A stretch of DNA of 64,000 nt, from assembly GCF_000687475.1 (NCBI RefSeq), contig NC_057318.1, positions 1,736,001 through 1,800,000 of the forward strand. The letters run 5' to 3'. Each line of letters opens with the position of its first letter. Position 1 is the first letter of the stretch. The notes under the pieces were generated by a model that worked only from the letters and a program-made list of their open reading frames with translations, was not told the origin of the DNA and did no database searches. Source of the stretch: Ustilaginoidea virens. Its lineage: Eukaryota > Ascomycota > Sordariomycetes > Hypocreales > Clavicipitaceae. The translations under genes were made by a program, and so were the position numbers. Of this stretch, positions 45,501 through 57,835 are shown piece after piece.

Positions 45501-45890
45501 CTTATTTAGCTTTATATTGAAAAAATCGGATTAAACTCCTTCCTCTATTAGCGCTAAATCCCTATTATGCCTTTATCTTTCTACTAATATAGGGAGGCCT
45601 TTAAAGACTATTATTACCTAATCCTTTTTTGCCTAAAATATAGATAATAGTGCTAATAGTTATATAGGATTAGCCTAAGCCTTTTTTAAGACCGCTAAAG
45701 GATCTCTATTACCTTTAATAAGCTAAGCCTCGCCTACTAATTTATATACTAGATCCTTAGCCTTAACTGCCTCGATTAGTTCTAGCTCGCTTAATCGCTT
45801 TAGCGACCCGCCCCTATAGAGGCACTAGGCTAACCCCGACCGCCTAATACCGCCCCTAATATCTAATAATAATATCCTAATGCGGGAGAA
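42560..45890 (+). pseudogene. LINE B2 ORF2 (APE endonuclease, RT, C-terminal Cys/His motif)
   Basis: Plus-strand ORF2. The endonuclease signature is near 42950-42985 (RDFNIYYPL.D). RT motif A is LNISAAFNIVNY near 44310, motif B GSPFSPIFFL near 44490, and the catalytic loop FIDNTNII near 44583 (FADDTNII-type originally). FLGVKIY-type follows near 44810. Thumb: TRAFKAILIDILKTKAA and IDLYLNYI near 45080-45180. The C-terminal SCLKYR.R motif and RDL.RISITFNKLSLAY run to about 45830. The layout fits the Tad1 clade. RIP stops throughout. Confidence 0.8.
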
Positions 45891-45939
45891 AGGAGATATA
45901 GTAGGCAGATAAATATAATCAATTCTTAGCTACTCTAAA

Positions 45940-46830
45940 GCTATAATATTAATATTAAAGCCCCCCTCCCCCCCCCCTTCCCCCTCCCCTGCCGGCCCCT
46001 ATAGTGGCCCTCCCTCTTTTTCCCCCCTCTCCCCCTCCCCTTCTACCGCCCTCTTCTGCCCCTAAAAGACGAGCAGCTCTAAGGCGGCTTAAATGCCCTT
46101 TAATACTTCTACTTTACGCTCTTTAAGGTCTAGCGCCTTTTAGGTTATCCTAGGAGTAATACTCCCCCTTACTACTATTACCGCCGCTACTACTTTCCCC
46201 CTACTGCGGGCAATTAATACCTACCGCGCCCTTAACTAGAGGGCATAGTAATTATCGACCTATCTATATTAGCACCTATCCTATATAGTCCCTATACTTT
46301 ATATATACCTCCCCTCTTGCGGCTAGCACCTTTTAGGCACCTAGGAGGGTATAAATAGACTCTTAGTTCTTAGGAGTCTATTTAAGGGGTCGGTAGGTCT
46401 TCTTTGCTATAGTATATACAAAATACGCCGCCCTAGGCCTTATACGGTATTATGCTATATTACTATCGTTCGAACGCCGATTAGATTAAGGTTTAGTTAG
46501 TTAGGTCTTACCTTATTAAGAGTAGTAATAATACTTAGGGTCTTTAGCTTGCATTAGGCAAAGATTATAGGGCTAACCTTATAGCTTGCCGGGCTAGTAA
46601 TAAAGGGTTAGTAGCGCTAGTATAGCAGGAGCGGGTAGTACTTACCCCTTTATCTAAAGATACTGACTTTTTCGGTATACTATTGCTATTATTATTATTG
46701 CTATTACTATAGCTATTGCTACTACTGCTATTGCTACTGCTAATGCTGCTGCTACTGCTATTGCTAATGCTAATGCTATTACTAATATTACCGCCCTACC
46801 GTATAGGTTAGTATTATCCCTATAGTACTA
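45940..46830 (-). pseudogene. Antisense ORF of LINE B2 (unknown conserved protein)
   Basis: Minus-strand gene convergent with ORF2. The (GCT/ATT)n tract at 46680-46790 gives a Ser/Asn-rich segment; then comes the DKGV block (about 46590-46660) ending ARQAIRLAL.SLPNAS. After a frame change, VDNYYAL.LRAR and LDLKERKVEVL at 46100-46270, and a Gly/Glu-rich tail made by the C-tract at 45960-45990. Compared with subfamily A, aligned codons differ mainly at third positions or by K/R exchange, which is the mark of past selection on this strand. No known domain recognised. Confidence 0.65.
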
Positions 46831-47520
46831 GAGAACGGGGCTTAAAGGGATTATATACGGAAAAAATAATAGCTATATAGAAAGGAAGAAAAAGGGATTA
46901 AGAAGTCGGGGGGTACCTATACCTTTATATCTTCGCCTAATTAAAGGCCTTTACGCCTTTTCTTTATATTTAGCTTACCCTAACCCCTAATCCGATACCG
47001 CTTGCCTTCCACTAAATACCCCCCCTACAGCCGATTTGCCGCTAATATGGCCCTAATAATAGAAAATTCCCTTACTTTTACTCTAATACCCCCACGCGAT
47101 ATATACGCCGCATAGCCGGCGCGCGTACTATATAGCTGGCGCTGCCCTGCTTATATAACCCCTATTTTACTTTCGATTTATAGTGCACTAATCTAGGGCC
47201 ACCTCTCCCCTATAGATACTAGACCTACCTTTTTCTAGACCTATTTTCTCCGGATCGCTTTTGCATTCTTCCTAGTACTGCCGCTAGGTACGATCCTAAG
47301 CGATAGTATACCTACCTTTCTTATATGCTAGAAACCTGTCGGCCCCCTAGGGGGCCCGATTCCCTAGTCGTTGTAATTATATTAGTAGGAAGGGTTTTCC
47401 CCCCGGACCTCGGGTTTTTCCCTTCTGGATTATTTGCCGGAGTACTAGATAGGCATTTCTAGCTTAGAATAGCCCCCTAGAGTAATTTAATAATAATAAT
47501 AATAATATATTAAGATTATA

Positions 47521-48600
47521 AAGAAACTTAAGTAGTAGCAATTCGCACTTATAGTAATAGCAGTCTTAACCTAAGGCTGCTAATACCGGGAAGTATGCCT
47601 AATCTATATATAGATTATCTGGACCTCTATAGCCTTTAGCGTAAAGGTATATTATACCCCTACTGCCCCTAAAGGGGTAGCAAAAGGCATTATAAAATCC
47701 CTAACTATAGATTAGTCAGCCTGCTTTCGTATAATTACTAAGGCCTTTAAGGCTATACTACTAAATACCCTTAAAACCAAGGCGGCTATACCCCCGACTA
47801 ACCTCTATTTTAACTATATCTACTAGTAGTTCCTAGAAAGAATAAATAAAATAGGCATAACCGATAGGATTAACTATATATTAGTAGTAATAGCAATAAT
47901 ATTCTAATACTAATAAAAGAAAAGCTACTAAAAACCCTTAGCCTATATACTATTCCTTAATCTTAATAGTAGCTAACTTTTAGCCGAAAAGCTATTAATA
48001 AAAGACTAATATAACTAATAATAAAGCAATTAGATAGTAGTAAAGGCGAGATACCCTTAGCATAAGACCCTAGCGGCTAAAAGGATATTAAACTTCTAAT
48101 CTATAGCGAAAATAACTCGATTATATAAAGGCCTATAAAAGCATAAGTCGGTAATACTTACCTAATTTTATATAAAAAAAATCGGCTTTAACTCTTTTTT
48201 TTGCCTCTAATAAATACACTTAATGCTATTACCTTTCTACTATTATAGGGAAGGCCTAGAAGACCTTTATTATATTATCCTCTCCTGCTTAAAGTACTAT
48301 AGATAAAGGTATATACTCCTTAGATCTAGTTTTAGCTTTAACCTACTTTACGACCAATATAGTATATCTATCGTACTTAATAAACTATACCTTATATAAA
48401 TAATTGCCTACTAAATATTTAATATTAACCGATTTAACTAATTCTAATTCGCTTAATCCCTTTAATATAGTATAGCTAAAAGAGCTATTAATCACCCTTA
48501 TATAGCCCCTATATAATATTTATAGTAATCATAAAGTGCGAATAAGGAGCCTTAGCAATAAGTAAATCTCTTAGGCCTTATAGGCTAGAATTAATCGATA
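47521..48600 (+). pseudogene. LINE A2 ORF2, part 3 (C-terminus)
   Basis: Resumes after LINE B2 with KKLKQQQFALIVIAV, IAFSVKVYYTPTAP, SACFRIITKAFKAILLNTLK and PPTNLYFNYIYQQFLERI, then the Cys/His region (SCLKYYR.R near 48280) and the basic C-terminus. RIP stops throughout. Completes the A2 ORF2 begun at 36082. Confidence 0.75.
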
Positions 48601-48609
48601 ATTATTACT

Positions 48610-49525
48610 TTAGTATTAGAGGTATCCTTTTTCCCTTCCCCTTTTTTACTTTTTCTATTACCTTCCCCCCTTTTATCCTTATTATCTTTATCCTACCCCC
48701 CCTCTAAAGCCCCCTCCCCCCCCTTTTAAGCTAGGAAAACCTATAATAATATAGCAATATCCTTTTAGGTATAAGCCTATCGTTCTAAAGTAAAGACCTT
48801 TCTTTCTTTAAAATCTAATATCTCCTAGGTTGCCTTAAGAGTACTAAGGCCCCCTAGTACTACTACCGCTATTACTACTACCGCCTAATTATACCCTTAA
48901 GAGGTAGACGCCTATTTAGCCTTCTACTAGAGGGCCTTATAGTCGTCTATCTAAAGGTAAAGATAGTTAGCTAGTAACCTATACTATATATAAATCGAAA
49001 ACGTACCTTTATCCCCCTAGTAATAGTCTCCTATACATTTAAAAGTTTTTATATTAGGACCCGGTTCCTAGGGGTCCTTTCTAGGGGTATATATATTTTG
49101 CCTGCTAGGGCATAAAGATAGTAGGCCGTACTAATCCCTATATATATTAGCCTCGCTAGAGAGCGGGTATAACCTAGTCTATACCTTATTAGCTATAGTA
49201 TCTATATTTAGGATCCTTTAAGCGTATTAAATATAGCCCGTAAGGCTATACGTATAATTTGCCGGGCTACTATATAAAGGTCAGCTATGGTTTTACCGCG
49301 CATAAGATCCGCACTTACCCCCTTATCTAGTATTGCCGACCGCTTAGGCATCTTTATTCTTATTATTATTATTCTTATTATTGTTGTTATTGCTACTGCT
49401 ATTATTGCTGCTACTACTGCCGTTCTGCTAATAAGGTTAGTACTGGCCCTATACCGCGATAGAGGGGTTATTATATACTTTAAAATTAGCACTATAGAGG
49501 AAAAGAAGAAAAGAAGAAAAGGCAC
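48610..49525 (-). pseudogene. Antisense ORF of LINE A2
   Basis: Best open copy of the N-terminal half: 49208-49525 is open for 105 residues (MPFLLFFFSSIVLILKYIIT through an ATT-rich tract to MPKRSAILDKGVSADLM and VARQIIRIAL). Downstream, toward 48620, lie YKAL..KAKQASTS-like, LDFKERKVFTLERQAYT and a GGGGGFRGG tail, in a second frame. The hydrophobic N-terminal block may be a translated upstream region rather than part of the protein, since an ATG also precedes KRSAILDKGV. Unknown function. Confidence 0.65.
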
Positions 49526-50039
49526 TAAGTCGGGGGGTATTACTAATCTATATACTGATATAGTGCCTAAAGCTGCCTACTTTAACCTTTAAAGTTAGCT
49601 TACTTTCTCTTCTAACTAAAAAATCGATATATACCAAAAAGCGCTTAGGCTACTATAGATGCATGTTTAGTAAGAATATGCCTATTACGAGCGCGCTGCT
49701 GGCCCTATCCCCCTAGCTTTACCCTCCCTTTACTTCTCACCTGATAAGACTACCGACCTAGACCTAATATTCCGGGACTTCTTACTCGCACTCTTCCTAT
49801 ATAATACCGCTAGATATAATCTTAAGCGATTGCACACCCTACTCTCTTATGCACTAGATACTTGCCGCCCCCGCTGCAGGGCGATAAAAAGTAGAAATTA
49901 AGAATATAGGAAGGGTTTTCCTCCCGGCTACTAGGTTTTTCCTTTCCCAATTATCTTTATAGAAGTACTAGATAGGTTATTTAGCTCTAAATAGCCTCTA
50001 GCGTATTTTAATAATAATAATAATAAGGCTATTAGCTTA

Positions 50040-50949
50040 GGCTAGATTTAATTTAATATCTTTAATAGGGATATTCTTAGAGAATTAGGTAAAAAATCTT
50101 TTAATAATAATACTAAAAGTGCAGATATTTAATATAGCTCTTATGCCAAATATAATGGGGATCTATATAATTTCTATAATAAAATAGGATATAACTTCTG
50201 CAAAAATAACGACTATATCTCTACTATAGAGTCGGTAGGCGGCTATAGTATTAATACCTCTAGTAGTAGTATTTACCGCTTTTATAATCTTAATAGGGGT
50301 TCTCCATCGTAGGTTTTTAGTAATACTATCTCTTTTAATTATTATTTTGCAGTAGATTCTTAGCGGTATAAGTAGGGTAGTTAGTCTAAGTAGTATAGTT
50401 ATTAGTATACTTTTAGTAGTAATGCTAGCTTAAGTCGCTCTAGAGGGGGTCTTTAAGGCAAAAGCTTTATTTATAATACTTTCTACTACTTTTTCTAGAT
50501 TATTAGTTATAATAAGGTTCGAATTTGAATTTAGGGTAATATTAGTTCGGTTAATATATTTAATACTATCGACCAGGCTAATAATAATATTTTATATATT
50601 TTCTAGCGTAGCTGCCGGGATATAGTCTGCGATCTTTTAGTAATACTATTTAAGCAATTCAGTTTCTTTTTGGGTTCCTATATTAGTTTATACAGTATCG
50701 CCGCTAATTTATCTATAATTATTATTAGCGATAGTAATATAGTGGTTATAATGGCTTGACTTAAGTCTACCCCTATTTCCTCTATCTAAATCTATAATTT
50801 CTACCGCTTTAACTGCGCCTTCCTCTTAGTGCCGATATACTATTAGCGGATAGGGTAAGATAAGGTAAGGAATTAATCTAGTAACTTTTTAACTATTTTA
50901 GGGATATATTCGCGCCAGTACTAAAGTGCTGGCGAAATCGCGAAAAGCT
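50040..50949 (-). mobile_element. LINE C1, 5' end and ORF1 (right piece)
   Basis: Minus-strand 5' part of a C-subfamily LINE. The 5' motif (GGCGAAATCGCG, 50931-50942) is at the right end. ORF1 sequence aligns with C2 (51300-52060 on plus). It connects to 15613-16018 across LINE A2. Confidence 0.78.
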
Positions 50950-51109
50950 TCAGGTTCCTATAATTAATATATATGATATTAGTAAATAAAATAATTAAAA
51001 TATAAAATTCATTTATTTACTTTATTTTATTATTTCAAATTATTTTAGAGGTATATTTATACTAGTATTAAGATATAAGTAAAATTGCAAAAGTTTTTTA
51101 TAATAATAT
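50950..51109. other. AT-rich spacer between two LINE 5' ends
   Basis: About 160 bp, very AT-rich, with no similarity to the LINE, gypsy, copia or TRIM sequences here. It lies between the 5' ends of C1 (minus) and C2 (plus). It is the only stretch outside position 1-1169 not assigned to an element. Confidence 0.5.
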
Positions 51110-51269
51110 TATAAAGGACTGGCTAAAGGCAAAAAACTTTCGCGATTTCGCCCGCACCTTAGTACCGGCGCAAATACACCCCTAAAACAATTAAAAAGTT
51201 GCTAGATTAATTTCTTACCTTTTTTTACCCCGTCTGCTAATAGCATATTCATACTAAAAGGAAGGTATG

Positions 51270-52740
51270 GTTAAAGCGGCAGAAATTATAAATATAGATA
51301 GAGGAAGTAGGGGTAGACTCAAATCGAGCTATTATAACTACCGTATTACTATTGCTAACGATAACTACAAACGAATTAGCGGTAATACCATATAAACTAA
51401 TATAGGAACCTAAGAAGAAACCGAATTGCTTAAATAGTATTACTAAAAGATTGCAGATTATATCCCGGCAGTTATACTGGGAAATATGTGGAATGCTATT
51501 ACTAGCCTAGTCGATAGTATTAAATATATTAACCGAACTAACCCTATTTTAAACTTAAATTTAAACTTAAATCTTATTACGATTAAAAATTTAGAAAAAG
51601 TAATAGAAAGCGCCGTAAATAAAGCTTTTGCCTTAAAGACCCCCTTTAGAATAATTTAGGCTAGTATTACTGCTAAAGGTATATTAATAACCGTACTATT
51701 TAGACCGACTACCCTATCTATACCGCTAAGAATCTACCGTAAAATAATAATTAAAGAAGATAGTATTACTAAAAACCTATAATAGAGAACCCCTATTAAG
51801 ATCGTAAAAGCGAAAAATACTACTACCAGAGGTATTAATGCTATAGTAGCCCGCCGACTTTATAGTAGAGATATAGTTATTACCTTTATAGAAGCCGTAT
51901 TCTATTTTATTATAGAAACTATATAGATCCCCCTTATATTTAGTATGGGAGCCGTACTAAATATCTATACCTTTAGTATTATTATTAAAGAATTTCCTAC
52001 CCGATTCTCTAAAAATATCCCTTTTAAAGATATTAAATTAAACCTAGCTTAAGCTAATAGCCCCGGTATTAGTAGAATTGCTATAAAAAAAACCTTGCGA
52101 AGAAGCAATAAGAGCCCCTTTAATTAATAAAGTAACTAATATAAAAGCAGTAAACCGACTCTATAAGACTAGAGTTATCTATTAAATAGAAATCTTTAAG
52201 GCTAAACTATATAATAAAACTATTTATTTAAGATAGTGCTATTAATGCTTTAAATTTAGATATATCGCAAATTACTATAGGGAGACCCTTTAATATAGAT
52301 GGTATAGTATAGAGAGATACCCTAATAAAAATAAAGACTGCTTTAGTATTATTAGTAATAAAAGAGAGTACTATCTTAACTGCTAGGGACCTTATTTAGC
52401 TTAGTCTTAATTCTACCCTATAGCAAGCCGGCAATAGGATATCGCAAGACAGGCTTATAGCACTAGACTAATATAGTTTATAAATATTAGTATCTTATTA
52501 ATGCCTCCCCCCTTTATTTTAAAGGATAGGGGCTATAAATGCCTCGCTAGCAATTCCCTAAAAGAAGACTCTTTAAGAAAATAAATCGGCAGATTATATA
52601 AAAAAAGCTTTATCGCCCCTAAGAGGAGTAATAGTAGTAGTAATATTGCTATATTCTTCTAACCCGACCTATTTAAGCCTATTGCTATTAATATACCGAG
52701 AGCCCTAACCCCCTAGCTCTAATACTAATAATAGAGGTAT
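51270..52740 (+). pseudogene. LINE C2 ORF1
   Basis: Plus frame with a helical N-terminal domain and, near 52230-52310, a CYQCFKFRYIANYY-like knuckle region in which Cys/His codons are partly Tyr. Aligns with the minus-strand C1 pieces. Stops at former Gln/Trp. The start codon is not determined. Confidence 0.65.
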
Positions 52741-52859
52741 TATATTAAAATATATAAAAGAAATTACTACTAGCGTACCTCGCCTTTAATTTTAAATTAG
52801 AACTAAATATTATCGCCCTCTAGGAATTTATAGCTCTAAATAGACTCCTTTTATACTCT

Positions 52860-55800
52860 AGCCTTAGTAGATACTAAATAGCTGCCTATAGTAGATATGC
52901 AGCAATCTATATCTATAAAAGATATACTTTTAGCTTTTATGTAATAGATTTGTGTATAAATTAGTGTTATATTATACTTTATAATACCAATATTTATTCT
53001 ATTTACTTTTTAATCCTTTTTCTAAATCAATTTACCCCCCTTTAGGAATTTACTTAAACCTCCCCTTATTCTTATAGTACTTTTACTAGCGACTTTAATA
53101 TTTATTACCCTATATAGGACTACTTTTATAGAACCTCTTTAGGCTATAATACCCTCCTTAAACTTATATTAAAATAAAAGCTAACCTTTATAATACTATA
53201 GGGAGAGATAATTAGATAAGCCCTAAGTAAATATAATAGCACTATCGACTATATATAGAGTATAAACGACCTTAATATAGAGTTTATAGGGGCGGTAGAT
53301 ATTATTAGATCTAACTATATCCTTTAGGTAATCTAAATAGAAATAAGACTAAACGAGTTTTATAAACTACTATTGATATACTAATAGAAGAAACTTAATA
53401 AAATCCTCGCCTACGCTAAAGCTAAAGTAAGGATAGCTATCCTATATACCTCGTACCTACCCTAATCCCCTATAGAGATTAATACCTTTGCCTAATAGCT
53501 TACAACCTAACTATAGGCTATCGCTAATATCATAGCGCCTAAAAGAGGAACTAAACCGCTAAGAAAGGCCTTATAGTAGACCTAAGAAGTATAGTCGGCT
53601 ATAATAGCAGCCCATAAAGCTATAAGAAATTAAAGAAAAAACCGTATTAACTTTAACTAGTTAATAGTATAAAAAGTAGAGACAAACTAAATTAAGGTTA
53701 TGTAATAGGAAAGGTATTAGATATAGAGAGAAGCTATTAATAAGGCTATAACGAAAAACGCAGACCTATAGTCTCTAGAGAAATAGGCTTAGCTATATAA
53801 TAGACTCCTTCTAAAATTAAAAGAAATCCCTATACTTCTTAGAAGTAAAAAAGTATAAATATAAGAAGCAAAAATATACTCCTTTAAAGTAGAAATACTA
53901 ATAGAAAGATTCTTTCTAATATTAATAGCTATCCTTAATAATATTTTAGACCTATAATTCTTTTACCTTACAAATATAATATTCGCCCCTAATAATGAAT
54001 TCTTAAAAGCAGATATCTATAATGCCTTCCGATATATAGCTAGCTGGAAAGCATTAGGCCTTAATAGTATACTAGTGGGATTCCTTAAAGCCTATAAAAA
54101 ACCAGTTATTAAAGCCCTAATAATACTCCTTAATACTATATATAGAACTAGTTACTATCTAATATAATTTTATGAAGCTAAAGTCGTAATACTAAAAAAA
54201 CCCGGCAAAATACCTAAAGAATACTAAAGAGCTAGAGCCTAGCGATTAATATCCCTTTTAAACCTCTTTAGAAAAGTATTTAAAGCTATAGTAGCAAAAA
54301 GACTAATAATAATTGTAGAAGAATAGAAATTACTATTAGATATATAAATAGGCAATAGAGCAAATAGATTAATAGATATAATACTATATATCCTAGTAGA
54401 AGTAGTTAAAGCTACCTAGTAATATAAAGGAATAGTATTATTGCTATAATTGGAAATCTTTATAGCATTTAATACCGTTAATTATACTAGACTTATATAC
54501 CTCCTTCTCTAAAGTGATACCCCCCGATAGATAGCAGCCTAGGTCTAAAGCTTTAGTATATCGCATTTAGCTAAAATCTTTTTTAAAGGCTAACCTACCT
54601 AACAATTCTTAATTATAGTAGGAGTGCCTTAAAGCTCCTTAATCTCCTTAGTCTTTTTCCTCTTTTATATTATACCTTTATACTATAGACTTAAAGTAGT
54701 AGATAATTTACTAATCCTAGGATTCGCAAATAATACTAATATAATTATATATAGCAAAATAACGCGGGATATAATTGTAACCCTTTCGAAAGTATAGAAG
54801 ATCTACAAAAAATAGTCGGTAAAGGCTAAATTATAATTTAACCTAATAAAGAGTAAGCTAATACACTTTACTAAATAGTACTAACTAGATACTATAATAA
54901 TACGATTCGGCAAAACGACTATCTAGCCTATATAATACGCTTAATTCCTTAAAGTAGAGATTAATTATAAATTTAGCTAGTCTGACTATAGGGCCTAAAG
55001 AGTAAAGAAATTAGAAAGGTAGAAGCTCGCCCTTATTGCTCTAGCGGCCTCTATATAAGGTTATTAATTCCGTAAAGCCCAACTACTATATATATAGGTT
55101 ATTAGAACTATAATCGCCTTTAGAGCTAGAATCTAGCATACTCCTATTAAGCTAGGAAATATAGTAAGAGGCATTATATATAGTCTAACCGCTAAATAAT
55201 CGAAGTATCTCTTTATAGTTATAAGAGCCTACTAAGTAATATTTAATGCAATCGTAGAAACTAAAGTAATAATACCCTTATTTGACCTTTACCTTAATTA
55301 AGCCTAATAACGATTCCTTACTAGAACCTAAGAAAGTAGTATAGCCAACCTTATCTCTAATATATATATTATTATTTAAGCTTAGCTATAATAAAGACCT
55401 ACCTATAGATAAAAGCGACCGACCGAGAATAGAATACTAAACTATATAGCCTTTAAAGACTTACTTCTACTTTAAGATAACGAACTATCCCCTGCCTATA
55501 TTTTAGCTCTCGAATAGATAAAAAGATAGCAATCTAAATAGCGATTCGCCTAAATATAATACCCACTAAGAAGCCGCCTTACTACCGAATATACCCCTAA
55601 TTTTACCTCTATAAAAAAGATGCTAAACCTCTATAAAAACCTCTATAAATATAAATCCTCCCTCTTTACCTAACTTAGAATAGAAAAAATAGGCCTTATT
55701 AAGTTCCTATATAAAATAAAGGTCCTATCTATTTATTACCTATACTATTAATATAGACTTAATATAGAAAATATCGAATATATAATCCTAAAGTATAGTA

Positions 55801-56000
55801 ACTATCTTAAAAACCCTCCCCTTTATATCTAAAACCGTCCTATACTAAATAAGTATAATATTATCTAAGTACTTAAAAATAAAGATTTAGCTAAGTAGGT
55901 TATTAAATAGGTCATTAATACCCACTAGCTTAAATAATTCACTTTAGCTATTATACTTACCGCCTATATAGACTTTAGCTCTAATAGTAACCTAATACGA
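52860..56000 (+). pseudogene. LINE C2 ORF2 (endonuclease, RT)
   Basis: Endonuclease SDFNIYYPIQD near 53088. RT: KALGLNSILVGFLKAYK (about 54045), LEIFIAFNTVNYTRLIYLL motif A (about 54455), VPQSSLISLVFFLFYI motif B (about 54625), FANNTNIIIY catalytic loop (about 54725), QFLKVEINYKFSQSDYR (about 54945). Thumb: RAYQVIFNAIVETKVIIPLF and DLYLNQAQQRFL (about 55225-55310). The C-terminus is less clear. Same domain order as A and B, with many RIP stops. Confidence 0.75.
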
Positions 56001-57835
56001 TTATACCCTAACCCTAGAATATATATATATATATAGATAATTATAGATAATAATACAATTAAACTTTTAAATAGAAAAAATATATTCTTTCTATATAAGC
56101 TACCTATACTATTAATAGCTTTAGATCCCTAGCTTTCCTAATACCCCTAACTCTTTAGTTCTCTATTTACTCTATACTACCCTTACTATTACTATAACTA
56201 TTATTAGGAGCTACTTTTGCCTTCCCTTTTTCCTTCCCTTTCCCCCTTAGGGAGGGGGATACTATAGTTAAGTAAATCTTTTATTTAATTTTAGCATATA
56301 AACCTAATATCCCTTTTATAAGTAGTTTTACCGTCTTTAACTTTTCCTTTTTCCGCTTAAAAGGGGAAGGGATAGGGATATTAATTTAAAAGTGAAAGGA
56401 AAATAGCAATAGAACTACCAATTTAACTTATTTAAGCGGCGATAGTATAGTAGGCGGAAAGAGCTTTAATAATAGCAGTATAAATAGCGCCCTAAAGGCA
56501 GAAGCTACTAGCTGCGACTACGCTTAGGATTTTATAAACTTTAAAAACATAACTATTTACTATAATTCACTAGAAAAAGGCAATATAGGATTTTCTGATT
56601 AGGTTAGTAAGACCCCCTCGCTATAAGGCGGTTCCCCCCTAATAGCCGGCCTCAAAGCAGGCTTATTATAAATAACAATAATAAAACTAATAAGGCTTCT
56701 ATTGTTAGTAGTAATATTACTAGTAGTAGTAAGAGGCTAAGGTTCTTCAAATATAGAGAGGGGCAAAGGCCCCCCGCTATAGGCTTATTCTAAAGCTAAA
56801 ACTCCTCTCTTAATAAATCTAAGGAAATCAGCTAAAAGCGTAATTAAGACTATAGGTATTATTATTTATATTATAATGGTAAAGTTATTTTAGCCTTTTT
56901 AGGGAACCGAGGTGATTAGTATAATAGACTAATATATAGCCTATTAGACCTTATGGTACATATTTTTATCTACCTACTAAGGTTAGCTATTAAGTTAAGA
57001 AATACTAGTAAGCCGCTATACTTACTTCCTAATCGCAAGCGAAGGCCTTCTATAATACTAGCATACTTTCTATTAGTTTGCGGTTTATAGTATTACATTC
57101 GAGAATATAATAAGGCTTCTGCTTTAAAGTATAAGCGAAATAGGCACCCCTAAGCCCTACCTACTATTAGCAAAAGGCAGATAATAAATAAAAAGAACTT
57201 CTCACCCTATTAATTATAATAATAAACGGCTATATTAGCACTATAGCATATGCAGGGACGATATAGCCATTTATAGGCTAGACTAAGACCTAACTCTAGA
57301 ATATTCGGCATCTTAAAGAACAAAAGGCATATAAAAGCTTTAATAGCGCAATTGAAGCGGAGCTATATATAAGGGAGTGAAGGAAAATTTTTAATAACTT
57401 TTAATAAGGAGTAAGAAGGGAGGAGGAAAAAAAATAAAAAGGTAGGGCAGGTAAAAAAGACTTTATACCGCTATATGCCTATACTAGATTACTCGACCGT
57501 CTACTAACTGCCCCAACCTACATTAGACGAAGTTAATAATAATAAAACGCACGACTTATTGTATTACCGCCGCCTATCCGATATTGACGTTATTGCTACT
57601 ACCTCTACCTAATAATACTGCCTATGCCGAACCCGATGCATACCTACCCTAGAGCCAACCTAATGCCCACTAATGCATACTATTATACCCATCGAGGCGT
57701 TTCTACTATCTATACTTTCCCAGCCCTGCCGCCAGACCTAGTCTTATGCGATAGGACACCTCTTTGTAATATATAGTAAATCCCCTTTAGATTCAAAGGG
57801 ATATTACTAATTAAGGATAGTATATAGGTTTTCCT
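56000..57835. other. LINE C2 3' block, coding state unresolved
   Basis: The 1.8-kb 3' block corresponds in position to the antisense-gene block of A and B, but I could not align it to them. With RIP stops ignored, more than one frame on both strands looks protein-like (for example plus HLKEQKAYKSFNSAIEAEL near 57310; minus YYILECNTINRKLIESMLV near 57080). The short open minus frame 57710-57982 runs through the hairpin and (TA)n tail and is probably chance. Confidence 0.45.

Larger units (their letters stand above)
40895..47506 (+). mobile_element. LINE B2, full-length and uninterrupted (6.6 kb)
   Basis: The best reference copy. The 5' motif CGCGATTTCGCC is at 40918-40929; the 3' hairpin CCCGGACCTCGGG is at 47402-47414, then CCTAGAGTAATT and (TAA)n. 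A 14-bp duplication ATATTAAGATTATA is at 40881-40894 and 47507-47520. Order: ORF1, ORF2, then about 1.55 kb with the antisense gene. RIP is heavy, so no ORF is open, but all domains are recognisable. Confidence 0.9.
16019..50023 (+). mobile_element. LINE A2, full-length, hosting gypsy, A4 and B2
   Basis: Outermost A-type LINE. It starts (A)nCTTTCGCGATTTCGCC at 16019-16041 and ends with the hairpin, CCTCTAGCG and (TAA)n at 49923-50026, flanked by a perfect 16-bp duplication. Its own pieces are 16019-17621, 36082-38037, 40588-40894 and 47521-50023, which together make about 6.4 kb. The insertions, each with its own duplication, are the gypsy element (CCCCC), truncated LINE A4 (15 bp) and full-length LINE B2 (14 bp). 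When joined, the pieces follow the order ORF1, endonuclease, RT, C-terminus, antisense ORF. Confidence 0.88.

Noticed and set aside
49287..49592. Plus frame of 101 residues in the LINE A2 3' block
   Set aside because: Shadow of the microsatellite and the antisense gene; its translation is not conserved in subfamily B.
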